DNA of 64,000 nt, taken from Branchiostoma floridae (Eukaryota; Chordata; Leptocardii; Amphioxiformes; Branchiostomatidae). Made by a program: the position numbers and the translations under genes. The stretch's first letter is position 1, and each line of letters opens with the position of its first letter. The notes under the pieces were generated by a model. It worked only from the letters and a program-made list of their open reading frames with translations. It was not told the origin of the DNA and did no database searches. This document shows positions 46,501-56,979 of this stretch, piece after piece. The stretch covers positions 29,174,177-29,238,176 of the forward strand of contig NC_049982.1 of NCBI RefSeq assembly GCF_000003815.2. The letters are read 5' to 3'.

Positions 46501-49500
46501 GCAAGTCTGAGGTAAGGAGACAGACAAGGACCTCTTGAGACACGGACAGCGCACACTCACCAGCGCAAGACATCTGAAATAAGTTGTTCTTTGCAAACTT
46601 CTTGAAGACACTGCCCTTCAACTCCACAAACTGGAAAATGGAACAGAAGATTTTGACAAAGTTAGTGACATCCTCTACGAGTTTATGTATAACTGCCTCA
46701 AACTTTCTTGCACATACACGTAGCTTGCAATCACTGTTGAATTTATTACCAAACTGCACGGAGAATAAAGGACAACAAAGAAAAAAGAGAAGGACTAAAA
46801 TAAGTGAAATTAAAAGGAGAACTTCAAGGCGGACTCATAGAGCTAGACAGGAGAAGACAGAAAGAAAAGATCGTGAGAAATGAAATTTATGTATTTGTCA
46901 TTCATCAAAACTGAAGAAAAGAACTTCTGTTATTTCTCTGATAAAAAGGTCTGATTAAATCGTGCTTATAGCAGCCTGCCAACATCCAGCCAAGGAGGGG
47001 CCAGTTACAGCCCCTGACAGCAGAGTTTGAGTCACACAGTCTAATAGAAAGCAAAAACTAAATAAAATGCCACAATCAATATTTTCATCATCGCAGTAAA
47101 TATTTCTCTTTAACTTGTCACTGTATGCCACCATTTGTACTTTATAACAACAGACATTTATTCTCTTACTAGGTAATTTACAATAAAGGTCTAATTGATA
47201 AGATACTGATTATGATATAAGCAAGACGGTACAAATGTATGTCTGTGGCTAGTTTTGAAGTGTACATATACTAGCTTTACTCTCCTCATCTCTTACCGGT
47301 ATATAACAAGTTCTTATACAATCATTGAATGTACCTGTCTGACCTTCAAAGAACAATGAACAATGTTGATATGATTATCAAAAAAAAGATGCTGAACCAA
47401 TTGTACGCTGTACTCACGTTGTTGGACATCATGACGGTGAGAAGTGACTTGTTGTGGGAGTTGAAGGCCACGTTCAGACAGGTGGCCTGGAACAGCACTA
47501 ATGTGGAGTGGAGAACTGGAGGGGTGTTAAGGTCATTCACACTCTGGTGTTCTCGCTGGGCCTGTTAGGATTCCCTATGCTGTGATTTGAATCCCCTATG
47601 CTGTGATATGAATCTCCTATGCTGTGATTTTTATTCCCTTGCAGTGATTTTGATCTCCTATGCTGTGATTTTGATCTCCTATGCTGTGATTTGGATCTCC
47701 CATGCTGTGATTTTGATCCCCTATGCTGTGATTTGAATCCCCTGTCCTGTGATTTGGATTCCTTTGCTGTGACTTGGATTCCTATGCTATGATATGGTTG
47801 TAGTTGCTAGAAGCACATGGGGCAGCAAGTTTTCTTGCTGATTCATGTACTGTAGCAGGGTATACTAGTAGTTTTACAGGGACCCCATTTCAAGTCCATT
47901 CCAAAAGACAGGTGCAGCCCCAACCAAGATGGCCTGCCCAGGATTAGAAGCACTGTCCCAATTACTATTTCATTTGGATCCAGAATATCAACTGTAAGAC
48001 TGCTACTAGTTGACATACAGGGACATCTGAGTCCATAGATAACAATCATCATAATAAGAGTCAAATTGTACAGTGTCTAAAGGATACAGACATAGATGAT
48101 GGCCATGAAGAAGTGGGGGATGACACCTAAATGGTCCCTCCTCCGACCACGAGGCTCGGTGGCCGTCCAGAACAGTGCGTCCAGGATGTCCTGACCAACA
48201 GCTGAGAACAGACGGTCAGCCACCTGGAACGTAAACAAACATTTATTTATTGTGCACAACACAGCGGGCATCAAAATATTGAAACAGGAATATAAACAAT
48301 GTGGGAGAAAATATATGATCTTGCAATGATAGATTGATTCTTTGAAAGCCTGAAAAACATTGACATGTCCACACGGAACAGGATGTTGGTAACAGAGCTT
48401 TGGGTGTTTTATCTTTCTAGGCCAAGCCAAATTAATGTAGTGTCTTGGAATTACACTCCTAGAAGGAGCCAGAATGTAGAAAATCTCTTGTCATTATTAG
48501 CTTCGCCAAGAAGATTATGTTTTTGCCTGACTTGGGTCTGTATGTAGGTCAACAGGATATAACTCGAGAAATTGTGGATGGAACTTTTTTATTTTTTGCA
48601 GGTGTGTAGTGGTTGTTGAAAGGCATATCTAGTTCGAAAATGGGTTACCTGGCGTTTTCCTACGGTACAGTAGCGAGCTTGGTATTTTTTTGGTGTTTTT
48701 TCGGGAAGCATAAGTCAAAATGTAGCTGGGCGATTTCCACGATATTTGGCAGGTGTTTAGCGGTTGTGGAAAGGATTGTCATGTGCAAGAATGGTTTAGC
48801 TACCTTTTACCTATGGTGCTGTAGCTGGCTTTGTATGTTAGTGCGTTTGTCTGTATGCAAGATAACTCGAGATGTTCTTGATGCATGATAATGATATTTG
48901 GTTGATAGGTAGGGGACACAGAAANNNNNNNNNNNNNNNNNNNNNNNNNNNNNNNNNNNNNNNNNNNNNNNNNNNNNNNNNNNNNNNNNNNNNNNNNNNN
49001 NNNNNNNNNNNNNNNNNNNNNNNNTGGCGACTTGTTTTGGTACTGCCAGTGAGCATCCAAGTTTGCGCCTCAATTTCCAGAAGTGCCAGGTTCATGATTT
49101 TTTAATGGTGGATAGCTGTTGGTACTAGGAGTCAATGGTCTAATTTTGGGCCCCCTAGCAGCTTGTTTGGAACTGCAGTGGGTCTTATAGTTTGTAGCTT
49201 TTAAGAAGGATAACTGCAGAGGAGATTGATGGATATTTTTTTGTTTTTGGTAGCTAGGTACTTTGGTTGATTATCAACATCTATTTGATACAATTACTTA
49301 GGGAAAGTTATGCAATTAACAGAAATAAACAGTGTTTTCTATATACAGATGCATCTCATTTTGACCTATATTTAAGGACACAGCTGTTTGCCAGATGTTT
49401 TGCCTGAGAAGCCTTGTTACCTGGACGCCCTAACACTGTGAAAATCCTCTTGACAAGCATGAAATTCTGATTGACCAGGGATGCTACCACTGAGGTCATC

Positions 49501-52500
49501 TTTGGTCACAGTCCAATGCCCCCTATCATCAATACTATTCGGCCAGGCTGGAGTCTGGTAGAGACTACATGATTTTAACAAAGCACTATGAAAGTTGCGC
49601 TAGAAAGTATCACAACAGTGTACATAATTCCATTGTCACCAGTTGGCCAAGAAGGTTATCTTTGGTAGCATTTGTGGGTTTTTGAGGAACACAAGTTCAT
49701 GCAGTCATTTGCTATTGGGGTAGGTGCAATTTAGTAATACATGAAAAAGACCTTAAAGTATTAATAATAATAATTAAAGGCATGATTATTTGGCGAAGGG
49801 ATGTGTTCGATGAACTCTAGTTTTGTATTGATTTCAGCTGAGAAAGGATCCCAACAAACATGACTTTTCCAGAACTTTTTTTTTCAATATTGTATTCTTA
49901 TTACACAAATATCTTATTTTATTGAAATTGCAACAAGGAAATAATGCAAAGTGCATCCAAGGTAGCAATGCTGATGTTGGGTCCCATGGAACATGCATAC
50001 ATTATACAGTTGAACATTTACATATAATAAAGCAGTTGTTCATTACACTGAGAACTTTAATACATTTACGGTATCTAGTAAAAACAACTAATTAAGGCAC
50101 AAACCTCCAGCATGTTGAAGATGATGTAGAGTTTGATAATGGACTGTCCCCTGACTATAGACATTTTACGTGTCTAGTAGAAACCATAAAGACACAAACC
50201 TCGAGCATGTTGAAGATGATGTAGAGTTTGATAATGGACTGTCCCCTGACTACATGGTACAGCATGGAGGTGTCCACATAAAACAGGATGTTGGTGCACA
50301 CGATGATGATCCCTGCCTTGATCAGATCACAGATCTGGGCTGGCTCCAGTCTGGATCTGTGGCAAAAAAAAGAGTACTGGATCAAAAAACTTATTTCATA
50401 TTTCATAACTAACATAGTCTTCTACTGGCTTGTTTTCTTATTGCCTGCATGAAATATTCCTGGAGGTTATATTTTCACCAGCATTTGTGACTGTCTGTGA
50501 ACAAGATATTCCAAGAACTGCTGGATGCAGGGTTCTCCCCAGAGAGTGGAATAAGGGAGGCCCTCCACTATACTCTCAGCCAGCTCTACTATACTATTTT
50601 TCAAATTTAGTGTGGTTCTTCCCTATTTTTTTTGTTAGTTTTGCTAGAATTAATGACAATTCACAGATTTTTGTGCCAAGTGGCATCACTTTTCCAGTCA
50701 GCATTGTCTGCAAAAACTTGTGAATGAGCAATGATCAAAACAATAGTCGTTTTGCCACTTCACAACAAAGGAATAACAACAGTATATTATACTTGTAGTA
50801 TTTGACACCCTCTGTCATTGCAAAATGAACCCATTTTCATGAAAGCGCAGCGCGCTGGTGCGGGTTATATTTGCCAACCCCTCCACTATACTAAAAAATT
50901 CTGGGGAGAACCCTGTGGATGGATTAGTTTCATACTTGGTGTGTTGGTGGGGTGTGACAAATTCTGGCAATGAGTAGATTTTGGGCCACCAAGCAGCTTC
51001 CCGTGATACTGCAACGGAACTTCCAGTTTTTATATCTCGCGTTCTGAACAAGCTATGGACACGATTTTGGGGCGTTAGATGTATTGGGCTCAGGACCTAA
51101 AGGTCTGGGTTTAAAATCCTGCTGTGGCACCGATCTTTTGCCCTAGGGAAAGGTACTTTACATGACTTTTCCCACTTCACTCAGATGAAAATGAGTGCCT
51201 GGCTTCGGTTAAGGACGTCCCTTAGATGGGACGTTAAATGGAGGTCCCACGAGCCACACCTCACGCACGTTAAAGAACCCACCAGACCTTTCAAATAGAC
51301 TAGGTCAGGTCACAGGTGCCCTTGTATCTTCATTCCAACATCCCTAAACAAGAAAGACCCGGTAGTTACCTTTTCCCCTGCAGACATGGCATGGTGATGA
51401 GCCTGATGAGGGCGATGATGACTCTCAGGGGCAGGAAGGTGAAGATGAATAGGAAAGCATCCAGGCACAGGAAGAACCCATAGAACATCAGCTGTGTAAA
51501 ACAAAGACATTATATCAGGCAGGCTTTTACTAGTTTCAGCCAGGCATGCGTCAACGCGTCTTCTGGACGAACTTTTCTTAGAATAACAAGAAATTTAATG
51601 CCCCTGGACGCCCTTACAGTACAGAGAAAATCATCTGACAAGCATGAAATTCTGATTGACCAGGGATGCTACCAGGTCATCTGTGGTCACAGTCTTCTAC
51701 TGTGACCTCTGGAACAGTATTTTGGCCTCTTGGGATACCTAAGAATGCACTTTTTAAACTTAAAATCATCAAAAACTCTGCACCATGGAAGGTGGATGCC
51801 CCCAGACCCCCCTACAATAGTCACTTACCGCGACTCACCAATAAGTTTGAACTCCCTATTATAAAATCCTAGCTAAAAGCCTGATATCAGGCCACAGCAA
51901 TTAAATCTTATGGATGACATCAGCTCACTAATTTTTGCCTGGAAAGTAGTGCAAAAGAATTCTGTGTACTAATGTGGCGGTATATACGTAACAATGTACA
52001 GTGCACAATATACTCCTTCTTAACTCCAAAACCATCTTCTGGACTTTGTCTCAAGTCTTCCTTGCTTTATATCTAAGCATTAAAAAGTGTATCTGGTGCC
52101 TCCACTACATTTCAAGTGAGTGGCACAATTGATAAGATGTTTGGCCCAAACCCAGGTTCAGGTCCCAGGTTAAAACTGCCGATGTGCTCCAATGCCCCAA
52201 GGATAGGCACTTGACACCCCTTTCCTCACTTCACTCAGGTGTAAATGAGTACATTGTACCTAGATTTGGTTAGGGCCATCCCTCGGATAGGACATTACAT
52301 GGGGGTCCCATGTTTGAAAGTGCTACACCTCAAGCACTTTTAAGAACATGACATATACTTTATCGAAAATAGTAAAGGTGCTTCCCGGTGTGAGTGGATC
52401 AAACTTAATTACAGTCTGGTCTCCGGGTTGACATCTTGCAAAGGTGTTAGCCACCTGTTATGTTAATCCTTCCACGAATGTGTTAAAACTAAATCAATAA

Positions 52501-53887
52501 ATTCTTACCTTCTCAAACACCTGAGGAATCTTCATGAAGGTGTAAACTCTCTCCCTTCTCTCTGCAAACTTCTCTTCTTCATTCTCTAACAGATAACCTC
52601 TGGTCAACTCTGCCCACAGATACGTCCACAGGGGCATGTCTGAGGTGGGTCAGCAAAGAAAAGAATACTCAAATTGAGTATGACATGCATTCTGAGTGCA
52701 TCATTTCCCTCAGCAGTTTGTGTCTATGTGTCTATGTGGAATCTTTTATGGCTATGAAATAAAGTCCCCATATCATTAACGATCAGGCCTTTGGTCGGTA
52801 GCAGATATTGGGTAATTGCTGTTTTAAATTTGATAACTATTGTTGTATCTGTTACATTTTAGTGACAAATTTTAGTGCCTATGATAGAAAGCAAAACACC
52901 TCCAGATTTAGTGTTTCTTTGTTATATTGGATTTTGTGGGCATGAAATGTGCATATTTTAACACTGAATCCAATGATAATGTCTGATGGAGGTATGACTT
53001 TGTAACACCAGACAGATTTGAACCACTCATACCAGACTGTAACTCATACCAGTACGGCAGTATACCATATATTGGGGTGTAGATAGAGCATATCAGCAGC
53101 TATTAGGTCAAAATCGAATCACAGACCTTGTGACACATAATGGATATAACAGGAATGCTACCAATCAAACCATGACAAGTATAGTACATTGAAGAGAAGA
53201 GTAGAGTAGACTTATTCAGTTGAACTACTGCTATCCTAAAAGTACACGATTTAAAAGCAACTGCAAAACGTATAAGCTTTTTAAGTGTCAGTAGAAGTCA
53301 GTAGAATATCTATCATGTCTCAAAATTATACTGACACTAGTATGGAGTAATTTGAGCACATTTCTTCCGCGTCTACATGACATTTGCGTCACGTCAGGCG
53401 CAAAAATATACGTTACAACAACAAGGGCACTTCTAGGTCACTGTCATCATGGAGTCACATATCACATGTGATGATCCGGATCCCGGATTAATGTAATACG
53501 TGTCCACATACTAGAAATATTTCGTAAAATTTAAAATGTACTAAACTTGCAGATGGTTGGAATTAAATCAAATCCATCTACTTTATGTGTAGGGTTATGA
53601 TAAGTGAATACAAGTGGGTCAACTGTATCATATATCAAACAAATTTGTGACGAGACATGACAAAACTAAATATGGGGAGGGGGCAACCTGTGGACACATT
53701 TTTTATCGAAAACTTATGACTCACTGGCAATCTCTTTGACCAGTCTCTCCTCTTCGGACTCGACGTGATGTTGTTCTCCGCTAGCTCCTACATTCTCGGG
53801 CTCGGGAGCGGCGTTGTTGGTGTGAAACTCGTGCTTTGTTTCGTGCTTGTTTCCTTCGCTTCTAGTTCTAGTTCTTCTGGGCGCCAT
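40597..53887 (-). CDS. TAPT1: TAPT1 (transmembrane anterior posterior transformation 1), 13 coding exons
   Basis: A conserved multipass membrane protein linked in vertebrates to the ER/Golgi, ciliary base and skeletal patterning. Exons traced on the minus strand by GT/AG borders and frame: 53887-53725, 52639-52509, 51491-51370, 50356-50200, 48223-48088, 47515-47418, exon 7 as 46630-46561 or 45195-45126, 43515-43435, 43213-43104, 42417-42358, 42009-41941, 41783-41707, 41260-40597. They sum to 1938 nt, 645 residues plus stop. Hallmarks include ELTRGYLLENEEEKFAERRE, RGQSIIKLYIIFNMLEVADR, TEPRGRRRDHLGVIPHFFMA, LNVAFNSHNKSLLT, KHAFITKFNEIPADVYDEYR, RMGFIPLPL and the C-terminal DREVDRFTLCGKEI-like end. 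Hydrophobic segments lie in exons 3, 4, 5/6, 8 and 12/13. The start is MAPRRTRTRSEG. The tail between LLGNACKYVKE and the conserved end is Ser/Pro- then Lys/Glu-rich, longer than in human TAPT1 (567 residues as I recall). Exon 7 is duplicated. Confidence 0.93.
42776..42981. mobile_element. TA-flanked MITE with CTGTAAA ends (TAPT1 intron)
   Basis: The left end is CTGTAAATGCAGAAA and the right end TTGAATGCCTTTACAG, with TA outside both. The interior repeats 'ccgcgaac' and 'taaaaccaccgc'. Related ends or interiors appear at 29402-29465, 37085-37205, 45360-45525 and 55140-55340. A mariner-type origin is inferred. Confidence 0.55.
44118..44467. mobile_element. hAT-like MITE with 'gggtgcac' motif repeats (TAPT1 intron)
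   Basis: Ends are CAGGGGTCGAAAT and the reverse complement of CAGGGCTCGAAAT, with AATAC direct repeats outside (44113-44117, 44468-44472). The interior near both ends repeats 'gggtgcacc' seven or so times, as subterminal binding motifs of hAT elements often do. The duplication is only 5 bp, shorter than the usual 8. Confidence 0.7.
44659..44863. mobile_element. hAT-type MITE, 205 bp (TAPT1 intron)
   Basis: Ends are CAGGGCTGTCTCC and the reverse complement of CAGAGCTGTCTAC, with a perfect 8-bp duplication ATTGTAAC (44651-44658, 44864-44871), the hAT signature. Confidence 0.85.
45126..45195 (-). CDS. TAPT1: TAPT1 exon 7b (alternative)
   Basis: Borders are ttcacag|TTTGCTGAAGTCC and TGCAATG|GTGAGTC. 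It encodes FAEVQSNVFKTFGKKALFEM then SCN, plus one base. It is the same length (70 nt) and phase as exon 7a but differs at about half of its residues. Both splice sites are strong and the frame is open, so it looks usable rather than decayed. Confidence 0.85.
45530..46192. other. Assembly gap (663 N) between exons 7a and 7b
   Basis: The gap lies exactly between the two exon 7 versions. It could hide a further copy or the regulatory sequence that chooses between them. Confidence 0.99.
46561..46630 (-). CDS. TAPT1: TAPT1 exon 7a (canonical-like)
   Basis: Borders are ttttccag|TTTGTGGAG and GCGCTG|GTGAGTG. It encodes FVELKGSVFKKFAKNNLFQM then SCA, very close to the vertebrate segment (FVEIKGSVFKKF). 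70 nt, ending one base into a codon completed by exon 8 (D of DIRERF). Confidence 0.93.
47569..47795 (+). repeat. Minisatellite of about 21 bp in a TAPT1 intron
   Basis: About ten variants of 'ctatgctgtgatttgaatcc' in a row, with substitutions at the 'gaat/ggat/tgat' positions. It begins about 54 bases before exon 6 on the transcribed strand's upstream side. Confidence 0.92.
48501..49830 (+). mobile_element. Interspersed repeat family R, copy 2 (contains 100 N)
   Basis: The left end CTTCGCCAA (48501-48509) pairs with the right TTGGCGAAG (49790-49798), followed by 'gaactctagttttgtatt' as in copy 1. The interior shares 'gataactcgagaa', 'ttttgggccccctagcagct' and 'aggataactgcagagg'. The N run at 48925-49024 is inside. 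Confidence 0.65.
50105..50157 (-). pseudogene. Partial tandem duplicate of TAPT1 exon 4 with donor
   Basis: This repeats the last ~50 bases of exon 4 (QSIIKLYIIFNMLE) and its donor 95 bp downstream, including intron flank ('acattt.acg..tctagta'). On the minus strand the copy is preceded by 'gtctatag', which could act as an acceptor. Reading through from exon 4 hits a stop (after KCL) before the copy. Confidence 0.85.
50440..51085 (+). mobile_element. Interspersed repeat family R, copy 3 (interrupted)
   Basis: It matches copy 1 from 'tggaggttatattttcacc' to 'ctcgcgttctgaacaagcta', but is split by the 388-bp element at 50528 and cut off where a SINE begins near 51080. Confidence 0.65.
50528..50915. 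mobile_element. 388-bp MITE with CAGGGTTCTCCCCAGA ends
   Basis: The 16-bp terminal inverted repeats are perfect. TGGATG is directly repeated on both sides (50522-50527, 50916-50921). Removing the element and one TGGATG restores the sequence of family R copy 1 (ctggatggattagtttca against ctgggtggattggtttca), which proves insertion. Confidence 0.92.
51080..51320 (+). mobile_element. SINE-like repeat, copy 1
   Basis: A B-box-like 'gggtttaaaatcc' is followed by 'cacttcactcagatgaaaat' and a tail with GGGACGTTAAA, GGTCCC and 'cacgttaaagaaccc'. It is shared in part with 52110-52345 and 56335-56480. The tail resembles conserved SINE tails of marine animals. Family naming needs a database. Confidence 0.6.
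51885..51990. mobile_element. Solo family H MITE end
   Basis: 'aggccacagcaattaaat' and 'ttatggatgacatcagctca' align with the left end of family H. No matching right end is seen. Confidence 0.4.
52110..52345 (+). mobile_element. SINE-like repeat, copy 2
   Basis: It shows 'caggttcaggtccc' (B-box-like), 'cacttcactcaggtgtaaat', 'ggataggacattacatgg' and 'caagcacttttaagaac', parallel to copy 1. It lies in a TAPT1 intron. Confidence 0.6.
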
Positions 53888-54373
53888 CTTGGAACGGTTT
53901 GTCACCAACCAACCGCAAATAAAACAGTAAAAAAAATCAGTTCAACTAGCTCATAATTTTCCGCGAAACTAGAACTGAGAAGAAATATTATCAAACTATT
54001 TTATTTTTCTGTAAAATAAAACATATTGGTGGAAATCCTGCGAAAAAGATTGATTTTATTAGATTTCTGTTTTGCAGCGGTGGCGTGTCAGTAACTTATC
54101 AACTAGATTGACCTTTGAACTCTTGGATCAATTTCGTCAACACGTCAGCGTGCAGCATATGCAGGTGGTTTGAAAGTGATAAAATTTGCACCTTGTTTAT
54201 TTTTCTCCTGCCGCTGTTCGATCTCTTAGAAACAACACGTCTGTAAAAAACTCGAGTGTTTATCTCATAAAAGATGTCCCTGATTTGATTTTATTCAGTA
54301 GCGTGTGTTGGTTAGAAGTGATAACGTTACGTGTTTAGAGTGAGTGTGAGGTGTTTATGTTCTTGTTTTTCAG
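53888..54373. promoter_or_regulatory. Shared intergenic region, TAPT1 (minus) and AANAT-like 1 (plus)
   Basis: Only about 490 bp separate the TAPT1 start codon from a candidate plus-strand noncoding exon at 54374-54539. The region has no repeat elements, unlike its surroundings. A bidirectional promoter is inferred. No TATA box is obvious. Confidence 0.4.
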
Positions 54374-54539
54374 CCCCAGGCAGACAACTGCTAAGCCTAG
54401 CCAAGCGGAACATTCCAGCCTCAACGGAAGAACGAAGACTTTCCCGCTCTAATTACAGACTACAGCTATTGTTGTTTGTCCTCAACGGCTCAAAACGTAA
54501 CTTCAGAAGAAGACGCTTGGGACCATCCAACTCTAACTG
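54374..54539 (+). other. Candidate 5'UTR exon of AANAT-like 1
   Basis: Borders are ttgtttttcag|CCCCAGGC and TCTAACTG|GTGAGCAC, both strong. It has no long ATG-started frame. It could splice to the acceptor at 57411 (ctacacag|GGTTGTGC) just before the AANAT-like start. It could instead belong to an unseen transcript. Confidence 0.4.
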
Positions 54540-56334
54540 GTGAGCACATTTTAATGAACTCTCTGATGTGAAGCTCTCTCATATTTTTTAGTTGTTTTCA
54601 GCCTAAATCAAGGTAACCTCTACAAGCCCTTCTTCTGAACATCTGAGGCCCCAAATAAGATCATACTCATGCTGTGAGTATTGGTACAAGAAGGTTCTAG
54701 ATCTCCTTGATTGGTGTTAAAGAAATGGAGTGGTACTCTCTAGTTTAGAGCTGTATGCAGGTCACAAGCTCTCTGAGAGGAGGCCCAATATTAGCCCCTG
54801 ACTGTGAAAGATTGTATCACAGGCTAGTATCATGCGTACGAAAGTAGTAGCGCATGGTCTCTGCGGTTCAGGTAAGTGCATGCTGGTATAAAATTCAGGT
54901 CAGTTTGGAAGTGCTCAGGCAGTGCTTGAATCCCTCTGTTGCACATGCAACCCGACTGACCAAGGAGCTCCTCGGACTGACGAATGCCTACTACTCGCAT
55001 GCAGAGAACTTACAATGAATAACAATTGAGATTGTGAAATCACCAAGCTATCAGTTTGACGCTGTTTAATTATTCAAAAGGTGTGCCAAGGTGTTTGGAC
55101 TTTCACCTGTAGATAGATTTTTTTTCTTTAATTAGGAGACTAGGCACAGTAAAAGAAGGGAATGTTCACAAAGAATAGAATTTTACGATAGCGAGAAAAT
55201 TGAGTTTTTTGTGTGGTTTTATGTTCACGGTTGAAACACTAGGGCGTAAACAGGCAAAAGATAGAACAAAAGTTTTGTAGTCGTCTTGATGAGTACACAA
55301 TAAAGAGGTCACTGCAAAAACTTCAATACAAGTGTAGTATAGACCAATTGTACAGATGACAGCAAATCGTCTGACGTAGATAAACAGACGCCCGGGGGGG
55401 GGGGTGACATCATGGGGGGGAGAGCTGTCCCAAACCTGTCATTGTTTGGTGTTGTGGGTAAACATTATTGCTGTCAACAGTCAAGCCTTCGTGAGGAGTA
55501 GAAAGAAAAGGTGAAGTGTCCTATAAATTCTGACCATAAAACTGGGTACAACTATGGCAGGTGTTTAACACATGTCAAGCCTTTTTGTTTGTTCAGTTCC
55601 CCCAAAGCAAATTATGTTTGTTGTAATCTAAATAAGCTCTCCTTTTTGTTAACCGTCAGTAACAAGGGGTCGCGAGCAATTTTGGGATTATTATTTAGTT
55701 TAAGCCCCATTTGCGTCAGGGCTAGTCAGCTAGTTTAGGCGTAGGAAAAAATGTTGTGTTTCCTGTTTACCAACTTTAACCCTAAAAAACCTACCAACCC
55801 TAGCCTTTTTTGGGTGGGCAGTGAAGTCCCGTAGTTTCCAGTTGGAATTTTTATTCAGCCTGCTTCCTACTCAAGTAGTAAAAACTGCTAGTGCTTGTTC
55901 TATCTAATACATGACAAATGTATCCACAGACTGGTATATGCACAAATTAAAGACTAGCATTGAAAGTGTCCTCATGCATTTCAATTTTACTTTGTTATTA
56001 AACTGTATACGGTATCACTATAGAGTTTTGACCAAAGTCTAAAAGAAACTGAAAGAAAAAGATAATCCCTACTTACTAAGACCCTAATTTATTTCAGGAC
56101 TGAAACAGGAGTCACAACATTTTTTTTCTAGGCCAAAGAATTACATAGTATTACATGCTTACCCTTTGGCAAAACACACTCACTGTTTGCTTGATTGGTG
56201 ACAGCTCTAATTACAGACAGTGCCCATGATGGATTACAATGGTTACTTGTAAAAGTGACAAATTTGTCTGTTAATGATGACAGATATATGAATTGTTACC
56301 AGGTAAGATGACAGTATTGACAATTTAACCCTCG

Positions 56335-56480
56335 TTGGGGTCATGTGGCATAAGTGCAACATGTTTGGCCCAGAGGTCCTGGGTTCAAATCCTGTAATGC
56401 TCACTAATTTGTGCCATGGGGAAAGCCACCTTTATGGCTTTCCTCACTCCAACCAGGTGTGAAATTGGTTACCTGGCTTA
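56335..56480 (+). mobile_element. SINE-like repeat, copy 3 (tail lost)
   Basis: A B-box match GGTTCAAATCC (56382-56392), then 'gccatggggaaagccac' and 'cctcactccaaccaggtgtgaaat', parallel to copies 1 and 2. The GGGACGTTAAA tail is missing. Confidence 0.6.
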
Positions 56481-56616
56481 AGTTGGCTGCTGGGGGGTAA
56501 AAGGCATTAGAAAGAGAGAGTTGGGATTCACCTTCCAGTACATAGACATTGGATATTAAACAGCCCACTGCCCCTATATGGCCTCAAAAAGGCTATGGGA
56601 CCACTAATACCTTCAC

Positions 56617-56979
56617 CAGGGTTGTAGCCAGCCTGAAATCGTTTTCAGTCCCCTTGATTTTGAATGGGAATCCTATTGAGCACCAAAGGCATGGCATGAC
56701 GTTGCGTGTCATTTCTAGGGGGTCTGGGTCCCAGAAAATTTTGAAATCAAGACCCTCTGAAACACTATTTCCTGCACTTTGAGGTGCAAATTTTGCTTGT
56801 AGACTAAGCTGTTCAATATCATCTGTTTTGGTGAAGAAGAACACATGGGTTTCAGTTTTTTAAATCTTTACATATCAATTTTTGTCTGTCTCAGGGGACA
56901 GAATGGGGGAAACTTTTTTCAGTCCCCAGCTGCAAAATTCCTTCAAAGGACTGAAGGACGGGTGCTGGCTACAACCCTG
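56617..56979. mobile_element. hAT-type MITE, 363 bp
   Basis: Ends are CAGGGTTGTAGCCAGC and its exact reverse complement, with a perfect 8-bp duplication ACCTTCAC (56609-56616, 56980-56987). Confidence 0.93.

Noticed and set aside
48362-48390. Second fragment of TAPT1 exon 4 ('tgtccaca..gaacaggatgttggt')
   Set aside because: Only about 20 of 24 bases match with no splice site or extended homology; chance or an old scrap cannot be separated.
29766-49830. Family R as a Helitron because of the CTAG near the 3' end
   Set aside because: The shared sequence continues past CTAG into 'ttttgtat', there is no constant TC start, and the ends pair, which Helitrons do not require.
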